From positions 1 to 38,896 of the forward strand of contig RFGF01000016.1 of assembly GCA_003695915.1 (NCBI GenBank): a stretch of DNA of 38,896 nt. Reading direction: 5' to 3'. Below are positions 26,001 to 33,217 of this stretch, piece by piece; positions within the stretch are counted from its first letter, which is position 1, and each line of letters begins with the position of its first letter. The notes beneath the pieces were generated by a model. The model made no database searches. It saw only the letters and a program-made list of their open reading frames with translations, and was not told where the DNA came from. Both the position numbers and the translations under genes were made by a program. This DNA comes from Nitrospirota bacterium. GTDB lineage: Bacteria > Nitrospirota > Nitrospiria > Nitrospirales > UBA8639.

Positions 26001-26886
26001 GCTGCGCCTCGCCGAGCATCCACCATTCTGCAAACTCCTCAAAAGACCGAGAAGATAGAATCCCCTCGCTCCTGACGCGTTCATAATAGCGACGAAGCTG
26101 TGTTCGATAGATTGCCGGCTCGGGAAAGATCTTGAGCAGGGCAGAAGGCATGCCGTTTCCAGCCCTTCGATGGAGCGCCGTCGACAGAAGATGGTGCTGG
26201 CTTTGCGGGCGAGCAGACGAAGACTCGTTATGCGACGAAGCGGCTTCATGCACGCGAACTATAGATTCAATGATCCATTGGGGGACGTCGAGCCCGGTAA
26301 GTTCTGCCAACCAATCGGCGAGCGGTCGATCGCCTTGCCATAAACCGACAGCACGAAGATGAGCAGAAATCTGTTCACGAATGCGTGCTTTGGTCTCTTC
26401 GGGGACATCGGCTCTGAGTGTGTCGAGGCTTTTCCCTTGCTGCATGGTCCATTCATACAAATTGGGATGCAATTCATTGATCCCGAACACGACATGAATC
26501 AAGAGAATGTCGAGCGGCGCCAGGTTTGAACTCCCGATGGGTTCAGCCTGGGAGGCCGATGGCCAATGTTTTTGAATGGCAGCACGCACATCTTCCTGGA
26601 GTATCCGGCCCTCGCGATAACAAGCTCGATACTCTTCCAAGGAGAGGAGGCCTCGTCCTCCCAATAGGCCCTCTGCTCGGCGAATGGCCATGTCGAACGT
26701 CATGGATTCGAATCCGCTGAGCGGATTGCGCGAAATAAACGTCCGAATGGGCCAATTGGGGGCGACAGTCTCTGCAGCATAGGAGACTTGCGCATGGAGG
26801 TGTTCACGTTGAGCCGCCGTGAGCCCCACTTCCAGTGCAGCAGGCCTTTGAACCTCAGGGGTGGATGGCATCACCGATTGAGACAT
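23089..26886 (-). CDS. dabA: DabA, DUF2309 inorganic-carbon transporter subunit (carbonic-anhydrase-like)
   Basis: The protein is 1265 residues, with AGGAGAGG upstream of the ATG at 26886. DUF2309/DabA features run through it: an N-terminal ISRNPLSGFE segment, AIFCIDVRSEPLRRHLE in the middle and LWCGHGSTTANNPYAAAYDC later. The zinc ligands and dyad of the beta-carbonic-anhydrase-like site can be placed at C665, D667, R669, H947 and C962. The +2 (C to D) and +15 (H to C) spacings equal those I know for the characterised Halothiobacillus DabA (C351, D353, H524, C539). It is a long form; the characterised one has about 830 residues. DabA hydrates CO2 on the cytoplasmic side, driven by an ion gradient through its NuoL-like partner. 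It leads an 11-gene operon, has its own promoter and structured leader, and is divergent from mpsC. Confidence 0.95.
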   Translation of the reverse strand: MSQSVMPSTPEVQRPAALEVGLTAAQREHLHAQVSYAAETVAPNWPIRTFISRNPLSGFESMTFDMAIRRAEGLLGGRGLLSLEEYRACYREGRILQEDVRAAIQKHWPSASQAEPIGSSNLAPLDILLIHVVFGINELHPNLYEWTMQQGKSLDTLRADVPEETKARIREQISAHLRAVGLWQGDRPLADWLAELTGLDVPQWIIESIVRVHEAASSHNESSSARPQSQHHLLSTALHRRAGNGMPSALLKIFPEPAIYRTQLRRYYERVRSEGILSSRSFEEFAEWWMLGEAQLLDALLSYGCGAQTKLEKFAAWLSKPEHAETWYLKNLWLSVIDALGVDDPLLPDALRAWMPGFRRRTQREKSSPTMLSLSLVKPLSDWVGELSGEDLVNQLNEVMVRWCSTFLDEGLADWAMPHRAHGLYRAWKRLVQHDYSLNLNGMGRMKRELARWPDDPADAIVASLRRMEIPEEQWEEYFRRHLVELPGWVGYIRWRQQNPDSLQQQQAPVDCAEYLAVRLWYEAALVERACREYWGIAGTLPAVEAYCRIHGAAVGTRHNRHRRDVDRASHEAWRLFQLAQFLGWTAKDVQALSSQDIETVLSWLDRIPTDRHGLLWQEAYEASYRRTLLNGLMPPAQHALNQQGADAHSIGPPVARPDAQAIFCIDVRSEPLRRHLESQGNIETIGFAGFFGVPLCYRGLGTEDEAALCPVLIKPKNIVHEVPRTGQEQPARRFAQGLRWSQFGQELWHQLHRHPLASFVLIDMMGWMSSVAMVGRTLFPAAFHRALTWIKDQVQPSVSTTIPVNKLSKEEAERILDHMEQQRIRAFLDRSSRWQSLHARLQADHLALLHRQALNVRARKGGRQVELPVPDEETLRSLNLSTVEWTELIEALWFQCGITMENREAQLDRLSAKGFTLAEQTFMVERALQLTGLTQTFARLVLWCGHGSTTANNPYAAAYDCGACGGNHGGPNARVLAAMANNPDVRHQLRDRGIVIPDDTWFLAGEHNTTTDRVVFFDLEDVPLSHRADVARLEEALFRASLALAQERCQRLPDAPRPRDGLMALRHTFRRSVDWAQIRPEWGLSRNAAFIIGSRDLTRHLDLQGRTFLHNYDASHDRAGKVLETIMTAPLVVAEWINLQYFFSTVDPWVYGAGSKVLHNVVGGIGVMLGAHADFQQGLPLQAVRDGMRLYHEPLRLLVVIQAPPQAIASIIQQHTILQHFFHHGWLLLLANDPDTHDWWEYLPNGEWRALRQVSGSKPHPISG

Positions 26887-26958
26887 CCTCTGCTTCCTCT
26901 CCTCTTTATTCTGGGACCGAGCCGATAGCGTGCGGTCGCTTTTTCCTATGTAAAGACA

Positions 26959-27013
26959 ATAAAAAAGCCAACCTGATCTGCCGAGCTACGCTCTCAACAG
27001 ACCTCGGTTGGCT
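26959..27013 (-). terminator. Intrinsic terminator in the dabA leader (attenuator)
   Basis: On the minus strand AGCCAACC pairs with GGTTGGCT (27013-26966). Inside, GGTCTG pairs with CAGATC (one G-U) and GAGC with GCTC around a GTA loop. The hairpin is followed at once by TTTTTATT. This is a strong Rho-independent terminator in the direction of dabA, ending about 70 bases before its start codon. No minus-strand gene ends just upstream (the next gene upstream, mpsC, is on the plus strand), so its natural role is control of read-through into dabA. Confidence 0.85.
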
Positions 27014-27020
27014 CTGTACT

Positions 27021-27120
27021 GTGACCGACCGGCCCGCGTTTCGCTCAACAGTCAGCCACCCTACCGCCGTGATCAGGTCGATACGTGTCGAGAAACTCGT
27101 CTCTGAACGTTTCCTCGACC
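27021..27120 (-). ncRNA. Structured 5' leader RNA of the dabA operon, possible riboswitch
   Basis: Two hairpins precede the terminator in the minus-strand transcript. One (27120-27076) is closed by GGUCGA/UCGACC and has an alternative inner pairing of UCGAG-AAAC with GUUU-CUCGA. The second (27059-27021) has an 11-bp stem, GUGGCUGACUG with CGGUCGGUCAC, including three G-U pairs. The 5' arm of this second stem can instead pair with CAGAGCCAACC (27016-27006), the 5' arm of the terminator plus three bases, giving about 10 pairs with two small bulges. That is the usual logic of a transcriptional riboswitch or attenuator. It matches no riboswitch class that I recognise; the ligand is unknown. Confidence 0.6.
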
Positions 27121-27130
27121 CTGTCCGGTA

Positions 27131-27160
27131 GTTATACTATGTTTTCGGAGCGTTATTCAA
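27131..27160 (-). promoter_or_regulatory. Sigma-70-like promoter of the dabA operon
   Basis: On the minus strand TTGAAT (27160-27155) and TATAAC (27136-27131) are separated by 18 bases. Transcription would start near 27124, just before the first leader hairpin, giving a leader of about 238 bases. The position fits the structured RNA and terminator well; no experiment supports it here. Confidence 0.6.
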
Positions 27161-27320
27161 TCTGCTTTTGGCCCTAGAGCGCACGATGGGGCTTTCGGGA
27201 CTTTTCAGGGAAGGGAATCCGACGAATGAGAGCCGTTTAGAGAGCCAAGCAGACCAGAGAGGCTATCCTCAAACCCCAGGATCGCGATGGGAGAGAAAAA
27301 CTGAACAAGGAGCCCGGCGC

Positions 27321-27749
27321 ATGTCAAAGAAAACCAAGCTTGAGGCGATTACCACGCAAACGACCCAGGCTGAAATGGAAAACGCACTCCGGCAAGCCAT
27401 GATCAAGTTCGAGTACGACTTTATGGGGCGCGGGCCTACCGAAGTTCGAGCCTTCATCGTCCGGGACATGATCATCGTTCGACTCAAGGGCGTGCTCACC
27501 CCCGCAGAACGGCAGCTTGCCAAAACAGAAGAAGGAATCGGGATGGTGAAACAGATGCGACAGAACCTGCTCATGCAGGGCCGCGGTCAATTGATCAAGC
27601 AGGTCGAGAACATTACCGGAGCCACGCCCACCGCCTTGTTTACCGACATCGATGTCCGAGCTGGCGAGCGGATGATCGTCCTCACCCTCGACAGAGATGT
27701 CAGCAAGTCGCTTTCCCGTCGCCGCATTTCGCTGGCTTCCAATGATTGA
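27321..27749 (+). CDS. mpsC: MpsC-like DUF2294 protein
   Basis: The protein is 142 residues. AAGGAG lies 8 nt before the ATG at 27321 (MSKKTKLEAITTQTTQAEME); the longer open frame from 27168 has no conserved content. The PF10057 (DUF2294) pattern is visible: GRGPTEVRAFIVRDMIIVRL, LTPAERQLAKTEEGIGMVKQ and a C-terminal stretch FTDIDVRAGERMIVLTLD. In Staphylococcus the MpsABC bicarbonate and cation system pairs a DUF2294 protein (MpsC) with a DUF2309 protein (MpsB, that is DabA) and a NuoL-like protein (MpsA). Here the gene is divergent from dabA, with a promoter region of about 430 bases between the starts. It has no membrane segment and no signal peptide. A regulatory or assembly role is inferred. 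Confidence 0.85.
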   Translation: MSKKTKLEAITTQTTQAEMENALRQAMIKFEYDFMGRGPTEVRAFIVRDMIIVRLKGVLTPAERQLAKTEEGIGMVKQMRQNLLMQGRGQLIKQVENITGATPTALFTDIDVRAGERMIVLTLDRDVSKSLSRRRISLASND

Positions 27750-27792
27750 CGATCGTGGAAGGGCGTTACTTGCCCAGTGACCTCGGTCGTCA
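27747..27792. terminator. Inverted repeat between convergent mpsC and carbonic-anhydrase-like genes
   Basis: TGACGA (27747-27752) and TCGTCA (27787-27792) form the outer arms, and GGGC/GCCC (27761-27764, 27772-27775) an inner stem. The arms include both stop codons of the convergent genes. No T-run follows, so it may act as a barrier only weakly or through RNA stability. Confidence 0.35.
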
Positions 27793-28926
27793 GGACAACT
27801 GTTTTTCGGCCTCCGTCATCGCGGCGATCGATTGTTCCAAGTGCAGCTCGTCGGGGTTGGTCTCGGCCTGTTCTTGCAGCCGAGCCACAATCTGGGGCTG
27901 GTCCAGCACGAACCCCGAACCTTTGCGATCTTGCACGAACGCTGCCCACGGCACGAACTGGGTGACGGGAAACGCCTGGTATGCCGATGGAGAGAGATCG
28001 ATGTGAAGGCCGGACACGAACAACAGGCGCTTGCCTCGATAGGCGTCCGATGTAATCAGGCTACGGTAGGTTCGATCGAACTCCACTTGCACATTGGCTT
28101 GGGCGGCCGTCAGCAACGGCGAAGGCGACGCCACGATCCATGGCATCGCCGGCAAGAGATTGGCTTCCAACCTGTCTTCGGGCACTGCCTGGCCCGCGAG
28201 CGATCGCTGAAAATGAAACCACTGAGGCTGGAGATCCGACCCGATCGCCTGATGACCTGTCTCCGGCCACGCGGTATCGCCGAGCGTGGCTCGCAATTCT
28301 TGTGAGGCCACATACGATTTCGCCGTGCTCGATGAATAGCGGTAGCGGACTCGGCCTTTCCCATCTCCAGCGATGAGGCGATCGAGATGGAGCACCAATC
28401 CTTCGCGCGAATTTTCGAGCAGCGCGTTGTCGATGGTCACCAACAGTTCTCCTTCGTGCCGATGCAATCGGATGTTTTCCTGTGCAAACGCATAATGCTG
28501 CTGGTACCAGGCCAACACGTGCTCGATCTTTCCGCATGCTGATGTGGCTTCCATGTGCTCTGTATGCACCCGGCAATACACGCCGTACCGTCCCGTGTGC
28601 GGATCGAAGCCCACGTGCGACGCATGTACGATGACGAGATCCTGCCCGTGATGGGCATGGGGACCATGCCGGTCGATCGCCACGATGCCTCCGACCCGCC
28701 CATGATTGAAGGGAAACGCACCAAAATGCTTGGTTAGGAGAATGATGGGATAGCCCTGATTTTCATCGGAGCAAAAGGCTCGCGAGGGCAAGATTTTTCC
28801 TGGCTCGAATCCCAAGGAACGACAGTAATTGTACAGGCGCGCGGCAAAGCCGCTGTAGGGGAAGGACATTCCCTGAAGCTGGAATCCTTGAAGCTCCTTT
28901 CCAATGTCGGTACAGGCGAAATACAT
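27790..28926 (-). CDS. LCIB-type (theta) carbonic-anhydrase-like protein
   Basis: The protein is about 378 residues from the ATG at 28926 (MYFACTDIGKELQGFQLQGM; GAGG five bases upstream); a GTG at 28941 is an alternative. Residues 45-140 match the LCIB family: FCSDENQG gives a Cys-x-Asp pair (C52, D54), then KHFGAFPFNHGRVGGIVAID, VIVHASHVGFDPHTGRYG with H104, and ATSACGKIEHV with C131. In LCIB-type enzymes the zinc ligands are Cys, His and Cys, with Asp two residues after the first Cys, which fits. The last 200 residues form a second domain I do not recognise. The gene lies between mpsC and nhaD in the carbon-uptake island. A role in CO2/bicarbonate conversion is inferred, not shown. Confidence 0.65.
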   Translation of the reverse strand: MYFACTDIGKELQGFQLQGMSFPYSGFAARLYNYCRSLGFEPGKILPSRAFCSDENQGYPIILLTKHFGAFPFNHGRVGGIVAIDRHGPHAHHGQDLVIVHASHVGFDPHTGRYGVYCRVHTEHMEATSACGKIEHVLAWYQQHYAFAQENIRLHRHEGELLVTIDNALLENSREGLVLHLDRLIAGDGKGRVRYRYSSSTAKSYVASQELRATLGDTAWPETGHQAIGSDLQPQWFHFQRSLAGQAVPEDRLEANLLPAMPWIVASPSPLLTAAQANVQVEFDRTYRSLITSDAYRGKRLLFVSGLHIDLSPSAYQAFPVTQFVPWAAFVQDRKGSGFVLDQPQIVARLQEQAETNPDELHLEQSIAAMTEAEKQLS

Positions 28927-28996
28927 GATCCCCTCACACACGCTGATTCATGATGTCGACTCTGCAATCCCCGCGCGTTCCATTAGGCAGACGACT

Positions 28997-30445
28997 TCAA
29001 AACGTCCGGGCGTTGATCATCATATGCACGAAGATGCTGGCGGCATAGCCCAGCGCAATGGCCGGCGTCCAGCGCAGATGACTGAAAAAGGTGTACTTGC
29101 CTTTCGCTTGGCCCATTAAGGCCACGCCGGCTGCCGACCCGATCGACAAGAGGCTTCCCCCTACCCCAGCAGTCAACGTAACCAAGAGCCATTGCCCTGT
29201 CGACATATCGGGATTCATGGTCAAGACGGCAAACATAATGGGAATATTGTCGACAATGGCCGAGAGAATGCCGACCATCGTATTGGCGAACGTCGGGCCC
29301 CATTGCGCATACAGCACCTCCGATACCCGGGCGAGATAACCGAGAAAGCCCAATCCACCCACGCAGAGGACCACACCGTAAAAAAACAACAAGGTATCCC
29401 ATTCCGCCCTGGCGATTTTGCGAAACACATCGAACGCCAACACGTCGCCGACTTCTTCGCTGTTGATCGCCGAGCGAGCCGCGGTGCGATGCCCTACATG
29501 CCTCAGGTAGTAGCCGAAAAACTGAAGATAGGCGAGCCCGGTCATCATGCCGACCATTGGTGGCAGATGAAGAAAGTTATGGAAGCTGACAGCCGTGCAA
29601 ATGGTGAGGAAAAACAATCCCATGATGCGCTTGGCGCCGACTTTCATCGTCACGACCTCCAAAGAGGGCTTCGGAGCGATCCGCGGCACGGCCGGGTGCA
29701 TGAACGCGGCCGGGACAATAAAGTTGACTACCGAAGGAATAAAGAGCAAAAAGAAGGTGAAAAAATCGACGATCCCTTTTTGCCAGACCATCAAGGTAGT
29801 GATATCTCCGAACGGGCTGAAAGCGCCACCCGCATTGGCGGCTACGACGATGTTGATGCAGGCCAACGCCACAAATTTCGCGTTGTCCGCTCCGACCGCC
29901 AAGACTACGGCACACATGAGCAACGCGGTCGTGAGATTATCGGCTACGGGAGAAATACAGAACGCCAACGTGCCCGTGATCCAAAACAGTTGTCGATAGG
30001 TAAACCCTTTGCGCACCAGCCAGGCCCGAAGCGCCTCGAACACCCGCCGTTCGTCCATGGCGTTAATGTAGGTCATCGCCACCAACAAAAAGAGCATCAA
30101 CTCTGCATACTCCAGAATGTTGTGGCGCAGCGCTTCTTCGACGACTTCGGCACGATCGTGGGGATAAGCCAAGGCGATCAGTACCCAGATCAACCCGGCA
30201 GCGAGAATGACCGGCTTGGATTTCCGCAAATGCGTGAACTCCTCGGTCATGACCAACGCATACGCCAGGATGAATAGGCCCAGGGCGAAATAGCCCACGG
30301 GGGAAGTCGTCAGATCCAAGGAGGATGGTTCGCCGGAAGAGGCTCCTGCGGCCGGAGGGATGAACAGGAAGGCCACAAGCATCACCAGGAGCGACCGGAC
30401 ACCGAAACGGTGCTGTCCCGGCCGCTCACATCGGTCGCTGGTCAT
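28997..30445 (-). CDS. nhaD: NhaD-family Na+/H+ antiporter
   Basis: The protein is about 482 residues from an ATG at 30445 (MTSDRCERPGQHRFGVRSLL); the frame is open to a GTG at 30550, and the true start is uncertain because no clear ribosome site is seen. An N-terminal signal-like helix ends at PPAAGASSG, and about 12 further helices follow. Signatures of NhaD in the ion-transporter superfamily are visible: FCISPVADNLTTALLMCAVV in one half and ILSAIVDNIPIMFAVLTMNP in the other (two Asp-Asn sites), plus NAGGAFSPFGDITTLMVWQK. NhaD exports Na+ or Li+ in exchange for protons. It lies between the LCIB-like and SulP genes, where it could restore the Na+ gradient used by bicarbonate uptake. Confidence 0.9.
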   Translation of the reverse strand: MTSDRCERPGQHRFGVRSLLVMLVAFLFIPPAAGASSGEPSSLDLTTSPVGYFALGLFILAYALVMTEEFTHLRKSKPVILAAGLIWVLIALAYPHDRAEVVEEALRHNILEYAELMLFLLVAMTYINAMDERRVFEALRAWLVRKGFTYRQLFWITGTLAFCISPVADNLTTALLMCAVVLAVGADNAKFVALACINIVVAANAGGAFSPFGDITTLMVWQKGIVDFFTFFLLFIPSVVNFIVPAAFMHPAVPRIAPKPSLEVVTMKVGAKRIMGLFFLTICTAVSFHNFLHLPPMVGMMTGLAYLQFFGYYLRHVGHRTAARSAINSEEVGDVLAFDVFRKIARAEWDTLLFFYGVVLCVGGLGFLGYLARVSEVLYAQWGPTFANTMVGILSAIVDNIPIMFAVLTMNPDMSTGQWLLVTLTAGVGGSLLSIGSAAGVALMGQAKGKYTFFSHLRWTPAIALGYAASIFVHMMINARTF

Positions 30446-30564
30446 GGGTTTTGCACGGCAGGACAGGTCCATGGCAGGCATAGAACATGCTCGCTTCTGG
30501 CACACGGTTGCCGTGCTCACGGGAAGCCGGCCTGTGGATGTGTGGAGCACATACGGTCCTCGGA

Positions 30565-32319
30565 TTACGTGGCCTGAGGAGACGGAGACAGGGGCGTGCT
30601 GCCCGTTCCGGTTTTGTAGCCGAGGAACTGATCGGCAAGATGATCCACGGCCATGTTGAGGGCCTGGTCGAAATTCTCCACGATGTTTTCCTCGCCGATG
30701 TGCTTGATCACGCTGAGTTCGGTCAGAGTGCGTCGAACCGCTGGATTCATGCCTTTGACGATGACTTTCGTTCCGCGTTTTTTCGCCAAATCCACCATAT
30801 CTTCCAGCGCAAACGCCCCGGACAGATCGACGACCGGCACATTTCTCAGCGAAATAATGAGCACCTTGAAATGAACGAGCCGATCGACCTGGCGATAAAT
30901 CGTATCCGCCACACCAAAGAACAACGAGCCCTCGGGTTCAAGAACGGCGATTTGATCCCGAAGGTGTGCCGGGACGCGCTCCTTACTCGGCCGTTGCGTT
31001 TCCGCCAATCCCACCACTTCCGGTTTCCACATCTCGCTCATGTCCCGGACAAACAAGAAAAAGGCAATGGCCAGGCCCACGCCCACGGCTACGAGCAAAT
31101 CTTCCCACACTGTCAACAGGAAAACCGTCCAAAAGGTGATCTTCGAGGCGCGCGGTATGCGATGGAGGACCGGAAAGACCCGAAAATCCAAGATGTCATA
31201 GCCGACTTTGAAGAGGATGCCGGCCAAAGCGGCCATGGGAATATATGAAGCCAGCGGCGCCAATCCCAAGACCAACGCCAACAGCACGAGGCCATGCACG
31301 ACCGTAGCCAGAATGGTCTTGGCTCCGCATTGAATATTGGCGACGCTTCGCATCGTGGCCGTGGCCGTGGTCAATCCGCCGATCAACCCGGCAGCCATAT
31401 TGGCCATGCCCTGTCCCCAGATTTCTTGATCGCTGTTGTGCCGGTCCTCGGTCATCTGATCGATCACCACGCACGTCAGCAACGAATCGTAAATGGCCAA
31501 GCCGGCCAAGGCCGCGGCCGGCGCCAGCATTTCATCGAATTGGGACAAAGGAGGAAGATAGATATCCGGAAGTCCGGTCGGCACCTCGGGAATATACTCG
31601 ATGTCGAAGCCGAAAATATTGGCTACCGCCGTCCCGACAACCAAACCGACCAACGGACCGGGAAGCCAAAGCGCCTTCGTGATATACGGCCAGACGATGA
31701 TCGTGCCCAGGGTGAGCGAGGAAATCAGCAGGGCATCCCAATGCACGTTCATGGCCGATTCCGGAATAGCGAGCAAGGCTTCGCGAACGGAGGACATCGT
31801 GGGGAGCCCGACGAAGGGGTTGAACTCGATGATCATCACGATGGCGCCGATCCCGCACATAAAACCGGATATCACCGAATAGGGCGTGAGATAAATAAAC
31901 TTCCCCACCCGCATAATGGCCAGGGCCAGCATGATAACACCGCTGAGAAACACGCAGCCGAACGCGAACGAGAGATCGGGCTGCCCGTTCGGGAGCATAT
32001 GGTCGTGCATGACCATCGCAAGCTGAACGGTCTTGGGACCGGTCGGCCCGCTGACCCCGACGTTCGATCCGCCGAAGATCCCACCGACGATCCCCCCGGC
32101 GATGGCTCCCCACATGCCGGTGATGGCTCCCAGCCCCGAGGCGACACCGAAACCCAAGGCCAGCGGCAAGGCGATGAACGCCACGGTAATGCCGGCCATC
32201 GTATCCTGAGCGATGTTGGTGCCCATGATACGGATGCGCGGCCAGGGATTGAAGTCTCTCAAATACTGGAAGATCGCCGATGCGCCTGATGATGATTCCT
32301 TAGCGATCTCCTTTGCCAT
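30565..32319 (-). CDS. SulP family transporter with STAS domain (second copy)
   Basis: The protein is 584 residues from the ATG at 32319 with AGGAG in front (MAKEIAKESSSGASAIFQYL). SulP motifs appear as VAFIALPLALGFGVASGLGA, VGVSGPTGPKTVQLAM and LIGGLTTATATMRSVANIQC. A STAS domain spans about residues 455-560 (LIISLRNVPVVDLSGAFALE). The protein differs clearly from the SulP encoded at 11265-12947, so the two may have different affinities or substrates. Placed between nhaD and a CBS-pair gene, it is most likely a bicarbonate transporter of the BicA kind; sulfate cannot be excluded. The gap to nhaD is about 120 bases. Confidence 0.88.
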   Translation of the reverse strand: MAKEIAKESSSGASAIFQYLRDFNPWPRIRIMGTNIAQDTMAGITVAFIALPLALGFGVASGLGAITGMWGAIAGGIVGGIFGGSNVGVSGPTGPKTVQLAMVMHDHMLPNGQPDLSFAFGCVFLSGVIMLALAIMRVGKFIYLTPYSVISGFMCGIGAIVMIIEFNPFVGLPTMSSVREALLAIPESAMNVHWDALLISSLTLGTIIVWPYITKALWLPGPLVGLVVGTAVANIFGFDIEYIPEVPTGLPDIYLPPLSQFDEMLAPAAALAGLAIYDSLLTCVVIDQMTEDRHNSDQEIWGQGMANMAAGLIGGLTTATATMRSVANIQCGAKTILATVVHGLVLLALVLGLAPLASYIPMAALAGILFKVGYDILDFRVFPVLHRIPRASKITFWTVFLLTVWEDLLVAVGVGLAIAFFLFVRDMSEMWKPEVVGLAETQRPSKERVPAHLRDQIAVLEPEGSLFFGVADTIYRQVDRLVHFKVLIISLRNVPVVDLSGAFALEDMVDLAKKRGTKVIVKGMNPAVRRTLTELSVIKHIGEENIVENFDQALNMAVDHLADQFLGYKTGTGSTPLSPSPQAT

Positions 32320-32707
32320 TGCATCTCCTCGCAACGGAAAATCTCCACATTGGCATACGCTTCGTTTCCTTCCTTACCATTCTCAAGCAATTTGGATTCC
32401 TCGCTCGGCTGGCGCAAAGAAGAAATCCTCGGACGGATCAAGGACGAGATTTTTCCCCGATTTTACGAGGATAAGCGAGCAAGAGAGGAAAATGGCGAGC
32501 GTTCACGAACACAAAACCAGTGCGAAACCGCACAGGCTGAACAGTGCGCAATCGCTCGGAAAGCACGATGGCAGGGGAGATTAAACGATGGAATTAGGCT
32601 GAAAAGGCATCGAGACCATGTCTGAGATCGTGCGCAGCTCATCGCGATAATCTTCCCAAAGAAAGGCGGGGTGCAACAGCCAGCCTCGAATGCCTTCATA
32701 AGGGGAA
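32320..32707. other. Intergenic, no recognised gene
   Basis: About 388 bases between the CBS gene and the SulP gene. The AGGAG site of the SulP gene lies at its left edge. A 91-codon plus-strand frame is open here but shows no family features and no ribosome site; I see no terminator hairpin with a clear T-run. Confidence 0.5.
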
Positions 32708-33118
32708 TCACTGGTGGAAGAAATCGGTGTAATAGCGGATAAGATCGCTGATGGAGACGATACCCACGATCTTGCCCTGCTCGGTCACCACCAAATGCCG
32801 CACTCCTTTTTCTTTCATCATGGCCTGGGCCTCCCTGACCGGCCGATCGCTTTCGATCGTCAGCAACTGTGATCGCATGATGGACCGGACAGTGGTCGTT
32901 TCGGGGTTCAAGCCTTTGGCAATGCCTTCGCGGGCTAATCGTTTGTCCGAGACAATTCCGACATAGCGATCGCCTTCGGTGACGAGCAGAGCACTGACGC
33001 CCTCTCGGGCCAATGCCTGACCGACCTCGTGCAGCGTGGCATCCGCTGGAATGGTTTTGAGATCCCGCCGCATGTAGTCGCGAACCCGCGGCTCTGTGGC
33101 TTGTGTGCGCTCTCCCAT
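32708..33118 (-). CDS. CBS-domain pair protein (second copy)
   Basis: The protein is 136 residues, start MGERTQATEPRVRDYMRRDL with AAGGAGG seven to eight bases upstream. Two standard CBS domains fill it: residues about 12-70 (VSALLVTEGDRYVGIVSDKR) and 76-132 (GVRHLVVTEQGKIVGIVSIS). No other domain is attached. Like the CBS gene at 14300-14788 it lies beside a SulP gene, which suggests a nucleotide-sensing partner for anion transport. The two CBS proteins share only the general fold. Confidence 0.88.
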   Translation of the reverse strand: MGERTQATEPRVRDYMRRDLKTIPADATLHEVGQALAREGVSALLVTEGDRYVGIVSDKRLAREGIAKGLNPETTTVRSIMRSQLLTIESDRPVREAQAMMKEKGVRHLVVTEQGKIVGIVSISDLIRYYTDFFHQ

Positions 33119-33217
33119 GATTATCCTCCTTCAAAAGTGTTCACGACTGTTCAATGAAAAAACTGTGCCATGGGATTCCCGCACGGTCCTCCTCGATACT
33201 CGAGACATCCTTTGGCT

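Noticed and set aside
26959-27120. Leader RNA as a known c-di-AMP, TPP, cobalamin, fluoride or ZTP riboswitch
   Set aside because: I compared the conserved cores I remember from these classes and none is present; only the general switch layout fits.
29192-30277. A 361-codon plus-strand frame opposite nhaD
   Set aside because: It is antisense to a clear NhaD gene, has no family motif and an odd composition rich in His, Gln and Arg; it is a shadow.
31294-32289. A 331-codon plus-strand frame opposite the second SulP gene
   Set aside because: It is antisense to a well-conserved SulP permease, with the biased composition typical of shadow frames.
11265-32319. The SulP proteins as plain sulfate permeases
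   Set aside because: The sequence cannot decide the substrate, and no sulfate-assimilation gene is nearby; the carbon-uptake context makes bicarbonate more likely, so I left both options open.
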